Positions 17,218 to 27,981 of a DNA stretch of 64,000 nucleotides are shown here, piece after piece. The position numbers and the translations under genes are program-made. The notes below the pieces were generated by a model that saw only the letters and a list, made by a program, of their open reading frames with translations, made no database searches and was not told the origin of the DNA. Position 1 is the stretch's first letter; each line of letters starts with the position of its first letter. The stretch spans positions 1 to 64,000 of the forward strand of contig NZ_JAHCLU010000012.1 of NCBI RefSeq assembly GCF_018448785.1. Reading direction: 5' to 3'. Source of the stretch: Halomonas jincaotanensis. Its GTDB lineage: Bacteria > Pseudomonadota > Gammaproteobacteria > Pseudomonadales > Halomonadaceae.

Positions 17218-17442
17218 ATGTCTGATCTGTCTACCGATTTTCGCCTGCCGTCCGGCTGTCCGGCATGCGGCAGCCATCGCATGCAGGTGTCGGAGGTCAA
17301 GAATCCCGATGACAAGGTGTTCTGCGCCTCTTGCCGGCGTTACATATGCCTCTGGCATGAAGCGGAATCCGCCCTCGAGCATGGCCCTTCCAGTGAAACC
17401 GAAGCGTTGATCGAGAAGGCGGCCAATCGCAAGGACGACTGA
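17218..17442 (+). CDS. Small zinc-ribbon protein of unknown function
   Basis: 74 residues, preceded by AAAAGGAG at ideal distance. Two cysteine pairs (C14/C17 in CPAC and C36/C39 in CASC) look like a zinc ribbon; the C-terminal half is charged and helical (ESALEHGPSSETEALIEKAA). No family name recognised. It lies between the esterase and mdh, same strand, with its own ribosome site. Confidence 0.7.
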   Translation: MSDLSTDFRLPSGCPACGSHRMQVSEVKNPDDKVFCASCRRYICLWHEAESALEHGPSSETEALIEKAANRKDD

Positions 17443-17630
17443 GTCTGCTTGCCTGACGATGTGACTGAGTGGCCCGGAGGGATGGCGTGTGGTCTAGCCT
17501 CAGGTCGCATTGAGTTTTGTGCACCGCAGGAATACCATTTTCGCGGTTCGAATGCCGGCCTGGGCGAGCGAAAACTGCCAGGCCGACCCTCACGGCGACA
17601 ATCCACGCGTTGAAAACCCAAGGAGTCACC

Positions 17631-18605
17631 ATGAAAGACCCCGTTCGCGTTACCATTACCGGCGCTGCCGGCCAGATCAGCTATTCCCTCGCGTTCCGTA
17701 TTGCCTCCGGCGACATGCTGGGCAAGGACCAGCCGGTCATCCTGCAGCTTCTGGAGATCCCGCCGGCCATGGACGCCCTGAACGGCGTGGTGATGGAGCT
17801 CAACGACTGTGCCTTCCCGCTGGTGCAGGGCATCGTTGCCACCGACGATGCCAACGTCGCCTTCAAGGATAGCGATTACGCGCTGCTGGTTGGTGCCCGC
17901 CCTCGCGGCCCGGGGATGGAGCGCAAGGATCTGCTGGAAGCCAACGCGGCGATCTTCTCCGTGCAGGGCAAGGCGCTCAATGACAACGCCAGCCGTAACA
18001 TCAAGGTGCTGGTGGTGGGCAACCCGGCCAATACCAACGCGCTGATCGCCTCCTGCAACGCGCCGGACCTCGACCAGGGGCAGTTCACGGCGATGATGCG
18101 CCTGGATCACAACCGTTCGCTGACGCAACTGGCCCAGAAGGTCGGGAAGCACGTTACCGATGTGGAATCCATTATCGTCTGGGGCAACCACAGTGCCACC
18201 CAGTACCCCGATCTGGCCCACTGCAAGGTGGGCGGCAAGCCCGCACTGGAGATGATCGAGCGCGACTGGTACGAGAACGATTTCATCCCCACCGTGCAGC
18301 AGCGCGGTGCTGCCATCATCAAGGCGCGCGGTGCATCTTCGGCGGCTTCGGCGGCCTCGGCGGCGATCGATCACATGCGTGACTGGGCGCTGGGCAGCGA
18401 CGGTATCGTCAGCATGGGCATTCCGTCCGATGGCAGCTACGGCATCGAGCCAGGCATCATCTATTCCTACCCGGTGGTGTGCAAGAGCGGCCACTACGAG
18501 ATTGTTCAGGGCCTCGAAGTCGATGATTTCAGCCGTGGCCGCATGAAGGCTACCGAAGACGAGCTACGCGAAGAGCGTGCCGCCGTCGAGCATTTGCTCG
18601 GCTGA
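17631..18605 (+). CDS. mdh: Malate dehydrogenase
   Basis: Catalyses NAD-dependent interconversion of malate and oxaloacetate in the TCA cycle. 324 residues; nucleotide-binding loop [20 protein letters not shown] at the N-terminus, NPANTNALI, and active-site [10 protein letters not shown]. It is of the LDH-like type-3 group (cytosolic-like) found in many beta- and gammaproteobacteria, not the 312-residue enteric type. Start at 17631 has CAAGGAG at good distance. A strong terminator follows. Confidence 0.96.
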   Translation: MKDPVRVTITGAAGQISYSLAFRIASGDMLGKDQPVILQLLEIPPAMDALNGVVMELNDCAFPLVQGIVATDDANVAFKDSDYALLVGARPRGPGMERKDLLEANAAIFSVQGKALNDNASRNIKVLVVGNPANTNALIASCNAPDLDQGQFTAMMRLDHNRSLTQLAQKVGKHVTDVESIIVWGNHSATQYPDLAHCKVGGKPALEMIERDWYENDFIPTVQQRGAAIIKARGASSAASAASAAIDHMRDWALGSDGIVSMGIPSDGSYGIEPGIIYSYPVVCKSGHYEIVQGLEVDDFSRGRMKATEDELREERAAVEHLLG

Positions 18606-18628
18606 TCCTTCGGCTTCCGGCATGAAAT

Positions 18629-18660
18629 AACGCCCTGGCGGGGTCTCTCGCCAGGGCGTT
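18629..18660. terminator. Terminator between convergent mdh and HAD gene
   Basis: A perfect 12-base-pair stem (18629-18640 with 18649-18660, 8-base loop). A flanking A tract on the left and TT on the right allow use in both directions. Confidence 0.75.
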
Positions 18661-18716
18661 TGCGTGTTCAGGGCCCGATTGCCCCGTCCGGCATCATTTC
18701 GCTTGTCGGGCGCGCA

Positions 18717-19373
18717 TCAGTCGCGCAGGCTGATAATCTTCCAGCCGTGTGCTTCGGCGGCCTGGCGCAGGGTGGGGTCCGGGTCCACGGCGACCGGATG
18801 GTCGACGCGTTCGAGCAGCGGCAGATCATTGTGGGAGTCGCTGTAGAACCAGGCACCATCGAGAGCGAGGTTCTTGCGGGTCAGCCACTCATCGAGTCGC
18901 TTGACCTTACCTTCCCGATAGCTGGGCGTGCCGGTGACTCGCCCGGTATAGCGACCATCGATGCTTTCTGGCTCCACCGCAATCAACTCGTCGATACCCA
19001 ATCGCTTGGCGATAGGGCCGGTGATGAAGCGATTGGTGGCGGTGATGATCAAGAGCGTATCGCCACTGGTGCGATGGCGGGCCACCAGGTCTTCGCCCTT
19101 GGGCAGAATGTGGGGCTCGATCTTGCTGGCCATGAATTGCTGATGCCAGGCGGCCAGCTGCTCGGGGCTATGCTGCGTCAAAGGCTTGAGCGCGACCTCG
19201 AGAAAGGCATGCATGTCCAGGGTGCCATCCGCGTAGTCGGCCAGGAAGCGATCGTTGGCCTCACGGTAAGCGACCGGGTCAACGGCACCCTGTTCGAGCA
19301 GGAATTCTCCCCAGGCATGGTCGCTGTCGATCGATATCAGGGTGTTGTCCAGGTCGAAGATGGCCAGGCTCAC
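18717..19373 (-). CDS. HAD-family phosphatase (HAD-IB, SerB-like)
   Basis: 218 residues starting at GTG 19373 (VSLAIFDLDNTL) behind AGAGGT; longer upstream readings are not family-like. Motifs: DLDNTL (nucleophile and acid), TATN (motif 2), GKVKRL (motif 3 lysine) and YSDSHNDLPLL (motif 4). The helical cap is short. Related proteins dephosphorylate small phosphomonoesters such as phosphoserine or histidinol phosphate. Its divergent position beside rppH and ptsP is the same as in Pseudomonas. The substrate is unknown. Confidence 0.9.
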   Translation of the reverse strand: MSLAIFDLDNTLISIDSDHAWGEFLLEQGAVDPVAYREANDRFLADYADGTLDMHAFLEVALKPLTQHSPEQLAAWHQQFMASKIEPHILPKGEDLVARHRTSGDTLLIITATNRFITGPIAKRLGIDELIAVEPESIDGRYTGRVTGTPSYREGKVKRLDEWLTRKNLALDGAWFYSDSHNDLPLLERVDHPVAVDPDPTLRQAAEAHGWKIISLRD

Positions 19374-19577
19374 GGCGTACCTCTTTAAAGAATTCGTAAA
19401 CAGATTCGTCTTACAGGGGGTGATTAGGCCAGGGATTATGGCAGAAGCGACGACCGGCTTCGAGCAGCATGCCTCCCGTCGCCGCTTTCCGAGCAGTTTT
19501 GTTGATGCCCTTTTGTTGATGCCCTTTGCAGGCTTATGGAAGAATGCTTTTAATACTGGATTAATAAGGTGAAGTCC

Positions 19578-20069
19578 GTGATCGACGCTGACGGCTTTCG
19601 CCCTAACGTTGGTATCATGATTGCCAACGAGCAGGGGCAACTGCTTTGGGCGCGTCGGGTAGGGCAGAACGCTTGGCAGTTTCCCCAGGGAGGCATAAAG
19701 GCGAACGAGACTCCGCAACAGGCACTTTTTCGCGAGCTGCACGAGGAAATCGGCCTCACCGCCGATGATGTTCAGCTTCTTGCCTGTACCCGGGGGTGGC
19801 TGCGTTATCGCCTGCCCAGACGCATGATTCGTACCCATTCACGGCCGGTGTGCATCGGCCAGAAACAGAAGTGGTTCTTGCTGCGGATACGCTGCCAGGA
19901 CAGTCGAATTTGCGTGGATGGTACGCCCAAGCCGGAATTCGATGGCTGGCGCTGGGTCAGTTACTGGTACCCTCTGGGTCAGGTAGTGCCCTTCAAGCGT
20001 GAGGTGTATCGTCGCGCTCTGCGTGAACTATCGCCCCGCGCTCAGCGGCTTGCCCTCGGGCTGGGGTGA
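19578..20069 (+). CDS. rppH: RNA pyrophosphohydrolase
   Basis: RppH removes pyrophosphate from 5'-triphosphorylated RNA, starting RNase E-dependent decay. 163 residues from GTG 19578 (family N-terminus [13 protein letters not shown]) with AAGGTG six bases upstream; GTG 19569 would leave no room for a site. The Nudix box is [20 protein letters not shown] followed by IGL. The WRWVSYWYP and FKREVY segments are characteristic. Downstream lies ptsP, as in Pseudomonas and relatives. Confidence 0.96.
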   Translation: MIDADGFRPNVGIMIANEQGQLLWARRVGQNAWQFPQGGIKANETPQQALFRELHEEIGLTADDVQLLACTRGWLRYRLPRRMIRTHSRPVCIGQKQKWFLLRIRCQDSRICVDGTPKPEFDGWRWVSYWYPLGQVVPFKREVYRRALRELSPRAQRLALGLG

Positions 20070-20148
20070 TTGGCACGAGGCGGAACAACGGCCATGAAGT
20101 CGGGTCTGACACTCATCAAGTCCTGCCGCATTAGGTAGGCAACACCAT

Positions 20149-22428
20149 GTGGACACCACTACGCTCATGCTCGACGTTTTGCGCCGCATCATACAGGAAG
20201 TCAACGGGGCCCGGAATCTGGACGCGGCCTTGTCCACCATGGTGCGCCGCATTCGCAAGGCCATGCGTACCGATGTGTGTTCCTTCTATCTCGCCGACCC
20301 CGACGATGACCGCCTCGTACTCATGGAAACCATCGGCCTGTGTAGCCAAGCCGTGGGGCAGGTGACGCTATCGCGCAACGAGGGCCTGGTAGGACTGGTG
20401 GCCAGCCGAGAGGAACCGCTGAATCTGGAAGACGCCCAGTCGCATCCTTACTTTCGCTACTTTGAGTCGACCGGTGAGGAGCGCTACTCAAGCTTCCTGG
20501 GGGTGCCGATCATTCACCAGCGACGCATGCTTGGCGTGCTGGTGGTGCAGCAGTCGGTCAAGCGCCGCTTCGATGAAGAGGATGAGGCGTTTCTTGTCAC
20601 CATGGCCGCTCAACTGGGTGGCGTGCTGGCGCACTCACTGGCGACCGGTAATCTCAATCGGCGCAGCCTGAACGATGGTCAGGCGGTGTTCAAGGGTGTT
20701 GCCGCGGGTCCCGGCATGGCCATCGGGGAAGCTGTCGTGATCGCCCCGCCTGCCGATCTCGACAGTGTCCCCGATCTGATTCCCACCGACGTGGAGTACG
20801 AGATCACCCGGCTCAACGAGGCGATCGGGCGTGTCAGGCGCGAGATACGCTCGGCCGCCGACCGCCTTTCCAACCGTATCTCGGCTCAGGAGCTGGCGCT
20901 GTTCGAGGTGTATCAGCAGATGCTTGGCGAGGCTGCGCTTTACCAGGAAGTCGTCAAACGCATCCGTGAAGGGCAGTGGGCACCCGGTGCGCTGGCCGAT
21001 GTGGTGCGCCGTCACGTGCAGTATCTCGAGCGTGTCGATGATGACTATCTTCGTGAGCGTGCCGCCGATGTACGCGATCTCGGTCGGCGGGTGCTGGCCC
21101 ACCTTCAGGAAGAGACCTCGCAGACGCCCGCTGTCTATCCGCAGCGCACCGTATTGGTAGGCGACGAGATCAGTGTGACCATGCTCGGCGAAGTGCCGCG
21201 CGAGAAGCTGGTGGGGCTGGTGTCGGTGCGTGGCTCCAGCACCTCCCATGTGGCGATCATTGCCCGCGCCATGGGGATTCCCACTGTGTCGGGGATGGTC
21301 GATCTGCCCTTGCCAAGGCTCAATGGGGCGTCGGTGGTGCTTGACGGGCACCGTGGACGCCTGTTCGTGTGGCCCGGGTCCGAGCTTGAGAGCTACTACC
21401 AGAACCTGATCGACGAGGAGCTGGCGCTTGCCGAAGTGCTCGAGCATGAGCAGGACCTGCCCAGCCGGACTCCCGATGGCCATGACATGGCGTTGATGGT
21501 CAATACCGGCCTGACCGTTGACGCCGTGGCCTCGCTCAAGAGCCGCATCAGCGGAGTTGGCCTCTACCGTACCGAAGTGCCCTTCATGATTACCGAGCGC
21601 TTCCCTGGCGAACAGGAGCAGACGCGGCTCTACCGCGAGCAGCTGGAGAGCTTCGCCCCGCTGCCGGTGGTGATGCGGACGCTTGACATCGGCGGCGACA
21701 AGGATCTGCCGTATTTCCCGATCGAGGAGGCCAATCCTTTCCTGGGATGGCGGGGGATTCGTGTGACGCTCGACCATCCCGAGGTGCTGATGGTACAGCT
21801 GCGCGCCATGCTGCGCGCCTCGCAAGGCCTCGACAACCTCCAGGTGCTGCTGCCCATGGTGACCAACGTCGATGAGGTCGACGATGCGCTGCGCCTGCTC
21901 GACCGTGCCATCATCGAGCTGGGCGAGGAGGGAGTCGTGGCCAGGCGGCCGAAAGTGGGGGTCATGATCGAGGTACCGGCGACCCTCTATCAGCTCGAGG
22001 CGCTGGCGCAGCGTGCCGACTTCTTTTCGGTCGGCAGCAACGACCTCACGCAGTATTTGCTGGCGGTGGATCGCAACAATCCACGTGTCGCGGAACTCTA
22101 TGACGCCTGTCATCCCGCCGTGCTGTCGGCGATGGCGCGACTGGCCGACGAGTCGCGCGCGCTTGATCGGCCGATCTCGGTATGCGGCGAGTTGGCCGGC
22201 GACCCCGCCGGTGCCTTGCTGTTGATGGGCATGGGCTTCGAGGCGCTATCGATGAACGCACCCAGCCTGCCGAGGGTCCGCGCTGCGATACGTCGCGTAC
22301 CCCGCAGTGCGGCCTGCGAGCTGGTGACCCAGACCCTCGCTCTCGAATCGCCGAAGGCGGTTCGCCGCCATCTTGCCACTCGCTTCGACGAGTGGCAGCT
22401 GACGCACCTCCTGCCACCGAGAAGTTGA
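20149..22428 (+). CDS. ptsP: PEP-protein phosphotransferase of the nitrogen PTS (enzyme I-Ntr)
   Basis: A 759-residue cytoplasmic protein that takes phosphate from PEP and passes it to NPr and EIIA-Ntr, linking carbon and nitrogen state to potassium transport and other outputs. Domains: N-terminal GAF (about 15-165), the NPr-binding helical domain (about 180-330), the swivelling phosphohistidine domain with H367 in GSSTSHVAIIARAMGIPTV, and the PEP-binding barrel (LGWRGIRV, FSVGSNDLTQYLLAVDRNNP, CGELAGDP). GTG 20149 is chosen for a GTAGG-type site; ATG 20167 is possible. Stop abuts the convergent NRDE gene with no spacer. Confidence 0.95.
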   Translation: MDTTTLMLDVLRRIIQEVNGARNLDAALSTMVRRIRKAMRTDVCSFYLADPDDDRLVLMETIGLCSQAVGQVTLSRNEGLVGLVASREEPLNLEDAQSHPYFRYFESTGEERYSSFLGVPIIHQRRMLGVLVVQQSVKRRFDEEDEAFLVTMAAQLGGVLAHSLATGNLNRRSLNDGQAVFKGVAAGPGMAIGEAVVIAPPADLDSVPDLIPTDVEYEITRLNEAIGRVRREIRSAADRLSNRISAQELALFEVYQQMLGEAALYQEVVKRIREGQWAPGALADVVRRHVQYLERVDDDYLRERAADVRDLGRRVLAHLQEETSQTPAVYPQRTVLVGDEISVTMLGEVPREKLVGLVSVRGSSTSHVAIIARAMGIPTVSGMVDLPLPRLNGASVVLDGHRGRLFVWPGSELESYYQNLIDEELALAEVLEHEQDLPSRTPDGHDMALMVNTGLTVDAVASLKSRISGVGLYRTEVPFMITERFPGEQEQTRLYREQLESFAPLPVVMRTLDIGGDKDLPYFPIEEANPFLGWRGIRVTLDHPEVLMVQLRAMLRASQGLDNLQVLLPMVTNVDEVDDALRLLDRAIIELGEEGVVARRPKVGVMIEVPATLYQLEALAQRADFFSVGSNDLTQYLLAVDRNNPRVAELYDACHPAVLSAMARLADESRALDRPISVCGELAGDPAGALLLMGMGFEALSMNAPSLPRVRAAIRRVPRSAACELVTQTLALESPKAVRRHLATRFDEWQLTHLLPPRS

Positions 22429-23202
22429 TCAGGCACCGACCTCGACGCGCATCTCGTCTTCGCCAAGCATCACGCCCTCGGGCCCGAAGCGCCGTTCGCC
22501 GATGGTGATGCAACCATCGGCCCGCCATTCCAGCCAAGTGGTCGCGCGAGTGCCGTAATCCTCGCCGACGATAAACGCCGCCGAGAGCCGACGCTCCAAC
22601 TCCAACTCGATGCCGGTATCCGGCAGCTGATGATCGGCGGTGGGGCGTGAGTCGCGCATTGCCTCTAACGCCGCTTGCGGCCAGCGCTGATGCGCCACGC
22701 TGGCGGCGAGCCCTTGGCGGGCGGCGATCAGCTTGGGCCAGGGCGTATCGAGCCCGGCATTGGAGAGGCCGTGCAGGCCAGGGGCGAGCGCCTGCAGCGA
22801 GACGCCTTCCCAGCCGCGGTGCAGATGCCAGAGTCGTTTGCCATCCCCCACCAGCAGATTGAAGCCCGCATAGCGCAGGGCACCGCCTGCCGCCAGTCTG
22901 TCGAGCCAGGCCGGCAGGGCGTCCGCTTCCAGGGCGTCGCGGACCAGCGCGCCGCGACTCGGTGCCTCGGCCCCGACCTGAAGGCGTGGGTCGCGGACAT
23001 TGGTCACGGCGGCGAACCGCCCGCGGCGATGTACCGCCAGCCAGGACCCCCCGGCGAGCATGTCGCGTCCGCCGACGATGGCCGGGGCCTCGTCCCAGGC
23101 CGCTAGCGGTGCCGTGGGGCGAGCGTGAAATTCGTCACGGTTGGCCACCAGGCGCAGCGGAAAAGTGCTGCCGGGGCGATGATCCAGAGCGATTAGACAC
23201 AT
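22429..23202 (-). CDS. NRDE-family protein (TANGO2 homologue)
   Basis: 257 residues beginning MCLIALDH and carrying LRLVANRDEFHARPT (the NRDE motif) and GRFAAVTNVRDP. The Cys2 start resembles an N-terminal nucleophile arrangement, though catalysis has not been shown for the family as far as I know; eukaryotic TANGO2 has been linked to haem and lipid handling. Stop codons of this gene and ptsP are adjacent. Role here unknown. Confidence 0.9.
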   Translation of the reverse strand: MCLIALDHRPGSTFPLRLVANRDEFHARPTAPLAAWDEAPAIVGGRDMLAGGSWLAVHRRGRFAAVTNVRDPRLQVGAEAPSRGALVRDALEADALPAWLDRLAAGGALRYAGFNLLVGDGKRLWHLHRGWEGVSLQALAPGLHGLSNAGLDTPWPKLIAARQGLAASVAHQRWPQAALEAMRDSRPTADHQLPDTGIELELERRLSAAFIVGEDYGTRATTWLEWRADGCITIGERRFGPEGVMLGEDEMRVEVGA

Positions 23203-23323
23203 CCGCAGAGCTTAGCGTCACGGCGCCCGCGAGGGAAGATGCCGCCATGCCCAGCCGGCCTCGCCATGACAGCGGTAGCACCGGCATCGTACACTCGCCC
23301 CTCTTCGTACCCGAGGAATGGCC

Positions 23324-24490
23324 ATGCGAGCCGAGACACGCAAGGAACGCCTCTGGACACGGCTGGTCAAGCCCCTCTTGTGGCCTGTGCTGACGACGCA
23401 GATCTTGCTCGTCGCGCTGTGCGGCCTTGTCTGGTTGACGCTCAGGTGGGCACTTCCCCACGGTCTTTCCTGGAGTCATGGTACCTGGCTGGGGCTAGCG
23501 CTTTTTGCGGGCAGCATCCTCAACATGATGATTTTTCTGGCGATGTTGCGCCAGCGGCTGGCTGCACAGGAGGCCAGCCTTGTCGAGCTACTGGAGGATG
23601 GCGAGCGGGGGCTGGCGGATGCCGAGCGACGTGAAGGGCGCGTCCTCTCTCCCGATGCCGTTCCCGACGATCCTCACGAGCGTATTTCCCGGCTTCTGGC
23701 CGGCATGCGTGCGCTTTATGATGCGCACGGATCGTTCCCCTCTGAGGATGCCGCGTTCGACGCCGGCGATGACCAATCGGTGTTGACCAAGGCACTGGAA
23801 AGCCGTGAGCACGACATCGAACAGTTATTGGTGAGTCAGCAGCGGGCTCGCGAGGAATCGCGGCTTAAATCCGGTTACCTGACGCACCTGCAGCAGGAGC
23901 TCTGTCCGTTGGTGGCCTCACTGGACAAGATGCTCGCCCCAGGGCCCGGCAGCGCATCGCGCCAGTCCGAGCTTGCGTCCACCCAGGCCCTGCATGACTT
24001 ACACGAGCGGCTGTCAAGCGTCTCGGTCTTGCTCTCCAACCTGACCGGCGAAGCGCCCGTGAGCCAAGCTGCGGTGTTTCGTCATCGCAAGCCCCGGGTG
24101 CTGATCGTCGACGACGGCCCGGTCAATCTGATGCTGGCCCGACAAGTCCTTGAAGGGCAGGGGTTGAATGTCGAGGCCGTTACCAGCGGCGCCGAAGCCC
24201 TGGAGCGCAAGATGCAGGCGGATTTCGACCTGGTGCTGATGGATATCTACATGGCCGACATGGACGGCGTCGCGACCAGCTACCGCTGGCGTGAACGCGA
24301 GGCGCGCCGGCAGGACGCCCATCGCAGCATTCTCGTGGCACTGACGGCCAATGCCAGCGACGAGGACCGGCACCGTTTTCGCGTGGCGGGAATGGACGAC
24401 TGCCTGGCCAAGCCCTATCCTCCTCAGGCATTGGTCGAGCTGGTACGGCGCTGGGTGCCGAGCCACGTCGAGGACGTCGGGAATGCCTGA
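23324..24490 (+). CDS. Membrane protein with receiver domain and degenerate kinase core
   Basis: 388 residues from ATG 23324 (GAGGA upstream; ATG 23318 is too close to the site). Two membrane segments (about 18-40 and 53-75) enclose a short periplasmic loop. A coiled segment follows, then RLKSGYLTHLQQELCPLVAS at about 180-199, which aligns with a histidine-kinase H box but has Gln-Gln instead of Ser-His. No ATPase domain follows. A complete CheY-like receiver ends the protein: RKPRVLIVDDGPVNLMLARQ, phosphoacceptor D307 in LVLMDIYMADMDG, and K363 in AKPYPP. I infer a BarA-like hybrid kinase that lost its kinase core, or a membrane-bound receiver for another kinase. Next gene is lgt. Confidence 0.8.
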   Translation: MRAETRKERLWTRLVKPLLWPVLTTQILLVALCGLVWLTLRWALPHGLSWSHGTWLGLALFAGSILNMMIFLAMLRQRLAAQEASLVELLEDGERGLADAERREGRVLSPDAVPDDPHERISRLLAGMRALYDAHGSFPSEDAAFDAGDDQSVLTKALESREHDIEQLLVSQQRAREESRLKSGYLTHLQQELCPLVASLDKMLAPGPGSASRQSELASTQALHDLHERLSSVSVLLSNLTGEAPVSQAAVFRHRKPRVLIVDDGPVNLMLARQVLEGQGLNVEAVTSGAEALERKMQADFDLVLMDIYMADMDGVATSYRWREREARRQDAHRSILVALTANASDEDRHRFRVAGMDDCLAKPYPPQALVELVRRWVPSHVEDVGNA

Positions 24491-24568
24491 CTTCACAGCT
24501 GCCCTTGTCGCTCTGATATCCTTGCCGCCCACCGCCATCGGTTAACCCGCCTGTCTCGAGGATCGTCA

Positions 24569-25360
24569 ATGCTGAATTATCCCGCTATCGACCCGGTCGC
24601 CATTTCGCTCGGGCCTTTCCAGGTGCACTGGTATGGCTTGATGTACGTGGTCGGTTTCGTCGCCGCCTGGTGGCTTGGTCGCCTGCGTGCCCAGCGCATC
24701 GGCCTGACCCACGACGACATCGGCGATCTGTTGTTCTACGCGGCCATCGGGGTGGTGGTCGGCGGTCGCCTGGGCTATGCGCTCTTCTACGGCATGCAGC
24801 AGTGGCTCGCCGATCCTTTCTGGGTCCTGCGCGTCTGGGATGGCGGCATGAGTTTCCACGGCGGCCTGGTCGGTGTAGTGCTGGCGCTCTTGTGGTTTGC
24901 CCGAAAGAAGCATTTGGCGTTCATGACGCTCGCCGACTTCGTGGCCCCGCTGGTGCCCATCGGCCTGGGGGCGGGGCGCATCGGCAACTTCATCAACCAT
25001 GAACTCCCCGGCCGGGTCACTGAGCTGCCCTGGGGCATGCCGTTCCCGGGCATGGGACCCGAGCCCCGTCATCCTTCATCGCTCTATGAGGCGCTGCTCG
25101 AAGGGGCGGTGCTGTTCGTGGTGCTGTGGTGGGTCTCGGCGCGGCCACAACGACGCGGGCTGGTTTCCGGGCTCTTTCTGTTGCTGTATGGCGTGTTCCG
25201 TTTCCTGGTCGAGTTTGTGCGCTTGCCGGATGCCCACCTGGGCTACTTCGCCTTCGGCTGGGTGACCATGGGCATGCTGTTGACGCTGCCGATGATCGGC
25301 ATTGGTGTGGGGTTGATCCTTTGGTCGCGGCGCCAACCGGTCGATGTTCGCGACGCCTGA
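24569..25360 (+). CDS. lgt: Prolipoprotein diacylglyceryl transferase
   Basis: Lgt adds diacylglycerol from phosphatidylglycerol to the lipobox cysteine of prolipoproteins at the inner membrane. 263 residues, seven membrane segments, signature [18 protein letters not shown], and the essential HW segment near residue 20 ([12 protein letters not shown]). GAGGATCGTCA before the ATG. The lgt-thyA-folA order is conserved in gammaproteobacteria. Confidence 0.97.
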   Translation: MLNYPAIDPVAISLGPFQVHWYGLMYVVGFVAAWWLGRLRAQRIGLTHDDIGDLLFYAAIGVVVGGRLGYALFYGMQQWLADPFWVLRVWDGGMSFHGGLVGVVLALLWFARKKHLAFMTLADFVAPLVPIGLGAGRIGNFINHELPGRVTELPWGMPFPGMGPEPRHPSSLYEALLEGAVLFVVLWWVSARPQRRGLVSGLFLLLYGVFRFLVEFVRLPDAHLGYFAFGWVTMGMLLTLPMIGIGVGLILWSRRQPVDVRDA

Positions 25361-25444
25361 TGGTCCGCTGGCCCGGTAGCAAGCGGGCGAGTAGACTAGC
25401 GCCCATTTATTCCGACTCTCCTGCCATTCAGGGTCCGCCAGACG

Positions 25445-26292
<848 letters not shown>

Positions 26293-26296
<4 letters not shown>

Positions 26297-26811
26297 ACGA
26301 CGAGACGCTGATTCCGGTTGCCATGATCGCGGCGCTATCCCGCAACCGCGTGATCGGCGTGGACAACCAGCTGCCCTGGTACCTGCCGGAGGACCTCAAG
26401 TTCTTCAAGCGCGTGACCCAGGCCAAGCCGCTGGTGATGGGCCGCAAGACCTTCGCCTCGATCGGCCGCGCGCTGCCGGGGCGACTCAATATCGTGGTGA
26501 CCCGCGATCGCGACGTTGCCCCCGAGGGCGTGCGGGTCTGTCATGATCTCGACTCGGCGCTGCGCCTGGCCGATCAGCAGGCTACTATCGACGCCGCCGA
26601 GGAAATCATGGTCATGGGCGGTGCCGAAATCTATCGGCAAGCCTTGCCCTACGCCTCGCGCCTCTATCTCACCGAAGTCGATATCGAGGTGGAGGGCAAT
26701 GCCCACTTCCCGGCCCTGGACATGGCCGAGTGGCAGGAAGTGCAGCGCGTTGCCGGCGAGCCCGCCGAGGGTCAGCCGAATTACGACTTCGTCTATTACC
26801 TACGACGGTGA
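26293..26811 (+). CDS. folA: Dihydrofolate reductase
   Basis: 172 residues; reduces dihydrofolate with NADPH. Conserved [20 protein letters not shown] with substrate-binding Asp replaced in position by the usual LPEDLKFFK segment, [20 protein letters not shown], and VMGGAEIY. A trimethoprim-type target. Its ATG overlaps the thyA stop. Confidence 0.96.
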
Positions 26812-26842
26812 CGCGGTATATATATGTCAGCGCACTGATGCC

Positions 26843-26858
26843 GTCGCCTGCTGGCGAC
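26843..26858 (+). terminator. Weak hairpin after folA
   Basis: A 6-base-pair stem (26843-26848 with 26853-26858, loop TGCT) followed by ATTTGCCGCTTT. Short stem and interrupted T tract, so doubtful. Confidence 0.3.
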
Positions 26859-26922
26859 ATTTGCCGCTTTGCTACGGCTGACTCACACTCACGCAGTGGG
26901 GAAGGACTCGGGAGGCCGCCAA

Positions 26923-27981
26923 TTGCTTGACCATCATCACTTGCTCGACGAACTGGAACGTCGCGTTGACGCTGCACGGCAAGCCGTGAGCGAGCGACGC
27001 CAGGAATTCGCCAGGTTGCGCGCGCGGCTCAACGAGCTGGAGGCCACGCGACTGGAACTGCTCGAGGAGAACCGTGAGCTCGACGAGCAGAACAGCGAAC
27101 TGGAAGCGCACAACCGCCATCTGCTCGAGAAACTTGCCGCTGGCGAGACGCAGGGTGGTTTTCCCCCGTCTACCCGGCGTGCCAAAGGGTTTGCCGCACT
27201 GATCGGTCATCGCCCAAGGCAGAGCCTTGCGAGACCCGCGACACGCAACGCGCCAACGTCTGCGGCCGCCTCGCCCCAACCCCCGACACCGGCACCTGAC
27301 CCCGAAGCCACCCCGCACGTTTCATCTTCGCCGGATCGAGTCACCGACGTTTCGTCACCGGCGACGCGTCGTGCCGTTGCAGAAGAGACGGCCGTCAAAG
27401 GGGCGGCTTCCGACGCCCCCTCGCCCCAGGCGCTGCTTGCCCAGTGGTATCGGCGCTATCCTGACACGTTCTTCAAGGGCCATACCCGGCCGCTCAAGGT
27501 AGGAATCCATCAGGACCTCGCTGCTCGCGAGCCATGGCCGGAGAAGCTGGTACGCCGTGCGTTGGCCGGCTACGTCAACCTGCCGCGTTATCTCAAGGCG
27601 GTGCGCGAGGGGGGCGAGCGCATCGACCTCGAAGGCCAGGCCGCCGGTACGGTCGACGCCCAGGCCGCCGACCACGCCAGGCAAAAGCTCGAGCGCCTGC
27701 AGGCCGGCCGTGCAGACCACTCGCGCCAGGGCTCGAATCGCGGCGAGACCCCCCAACTCGACCCAACGCGAAAGAGTGCCGTCAGTGAAACACGCTCACC
27801 GGGCGATACTCAGTCGCGCCATGAGTCCCGCGATAAGCCTGCCGAAAAGGCCCCTGCCGGCAAACGCGTTGACGCTCCGCCGCGGGGTCAGAAGCCCACT
27901 GCCGAGCGGCCGTCCGACTCTCACGCCACCCTGGAAGACAAGCTCAGCGCACTGTTGGCCAAGCACAACCGCCAGGGCTGA
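26923..27981 (+). CDS. ProQ/FinO-domain RNA-binding protein with N-terminal coiled coil
   Basis: TTG at 26923 is the best start: GGGAGG sits seven bases upstream and the protein begins MLDHHHLLDELERR; GTG 26896 is an alternative. Residues about 4-70 form a long charged coiled coil (EATRLELLEENRELDEQNSE). A Pro/Ala/Ser-rich linker follows, then a ProQ/FinO domain at about 167-260 (LLAQWYRRYPDTFFKGHTRP, LVRRALAGYVNLPRYLKAVR). The tail is basic and disordered, ending in a short helix (LEDKLSALLAKHNRQG). ProQ proteins bind structured small RNAs and 3' UTRs and act as chaperones. The added coiled coil suggests oligomers, which is inference. Confidence 0.85.
   Translation: MLDHHHLLDELERRVDAARQAVSERRQEFARLRARLNELEATRLELLEENRELDEQNSELEAHNRHLLEKLAAGETQGGFPPSTRRAKGFAALIGHRPRQSLARPATRNAPTSAAASPQPPTPAPDPEATPHVSSSPDRVTDVSSPATRRAVAEETAVKGAASDAPSPQALLAQWYRRYPDTFFKGHTRPLKVGIHQDLAAREPWPEKLVRRALAGYVNLPRYLKAVREGGERIDLEGQAAGTVDAQAADHARQKLERLQAGRADHSRQGSNRGETPQLDPTRKSAVSETRSPGDTQSRHESRDKPAEKAPAGKRVDAPPRGQKPTAERPSDSHATLEDKLSALLAKHNRQG

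Noticed and set aside
20635..22113. Minus-strand open frame of about 490 codons
   Set aside because: Antisense shadow of ptsP.
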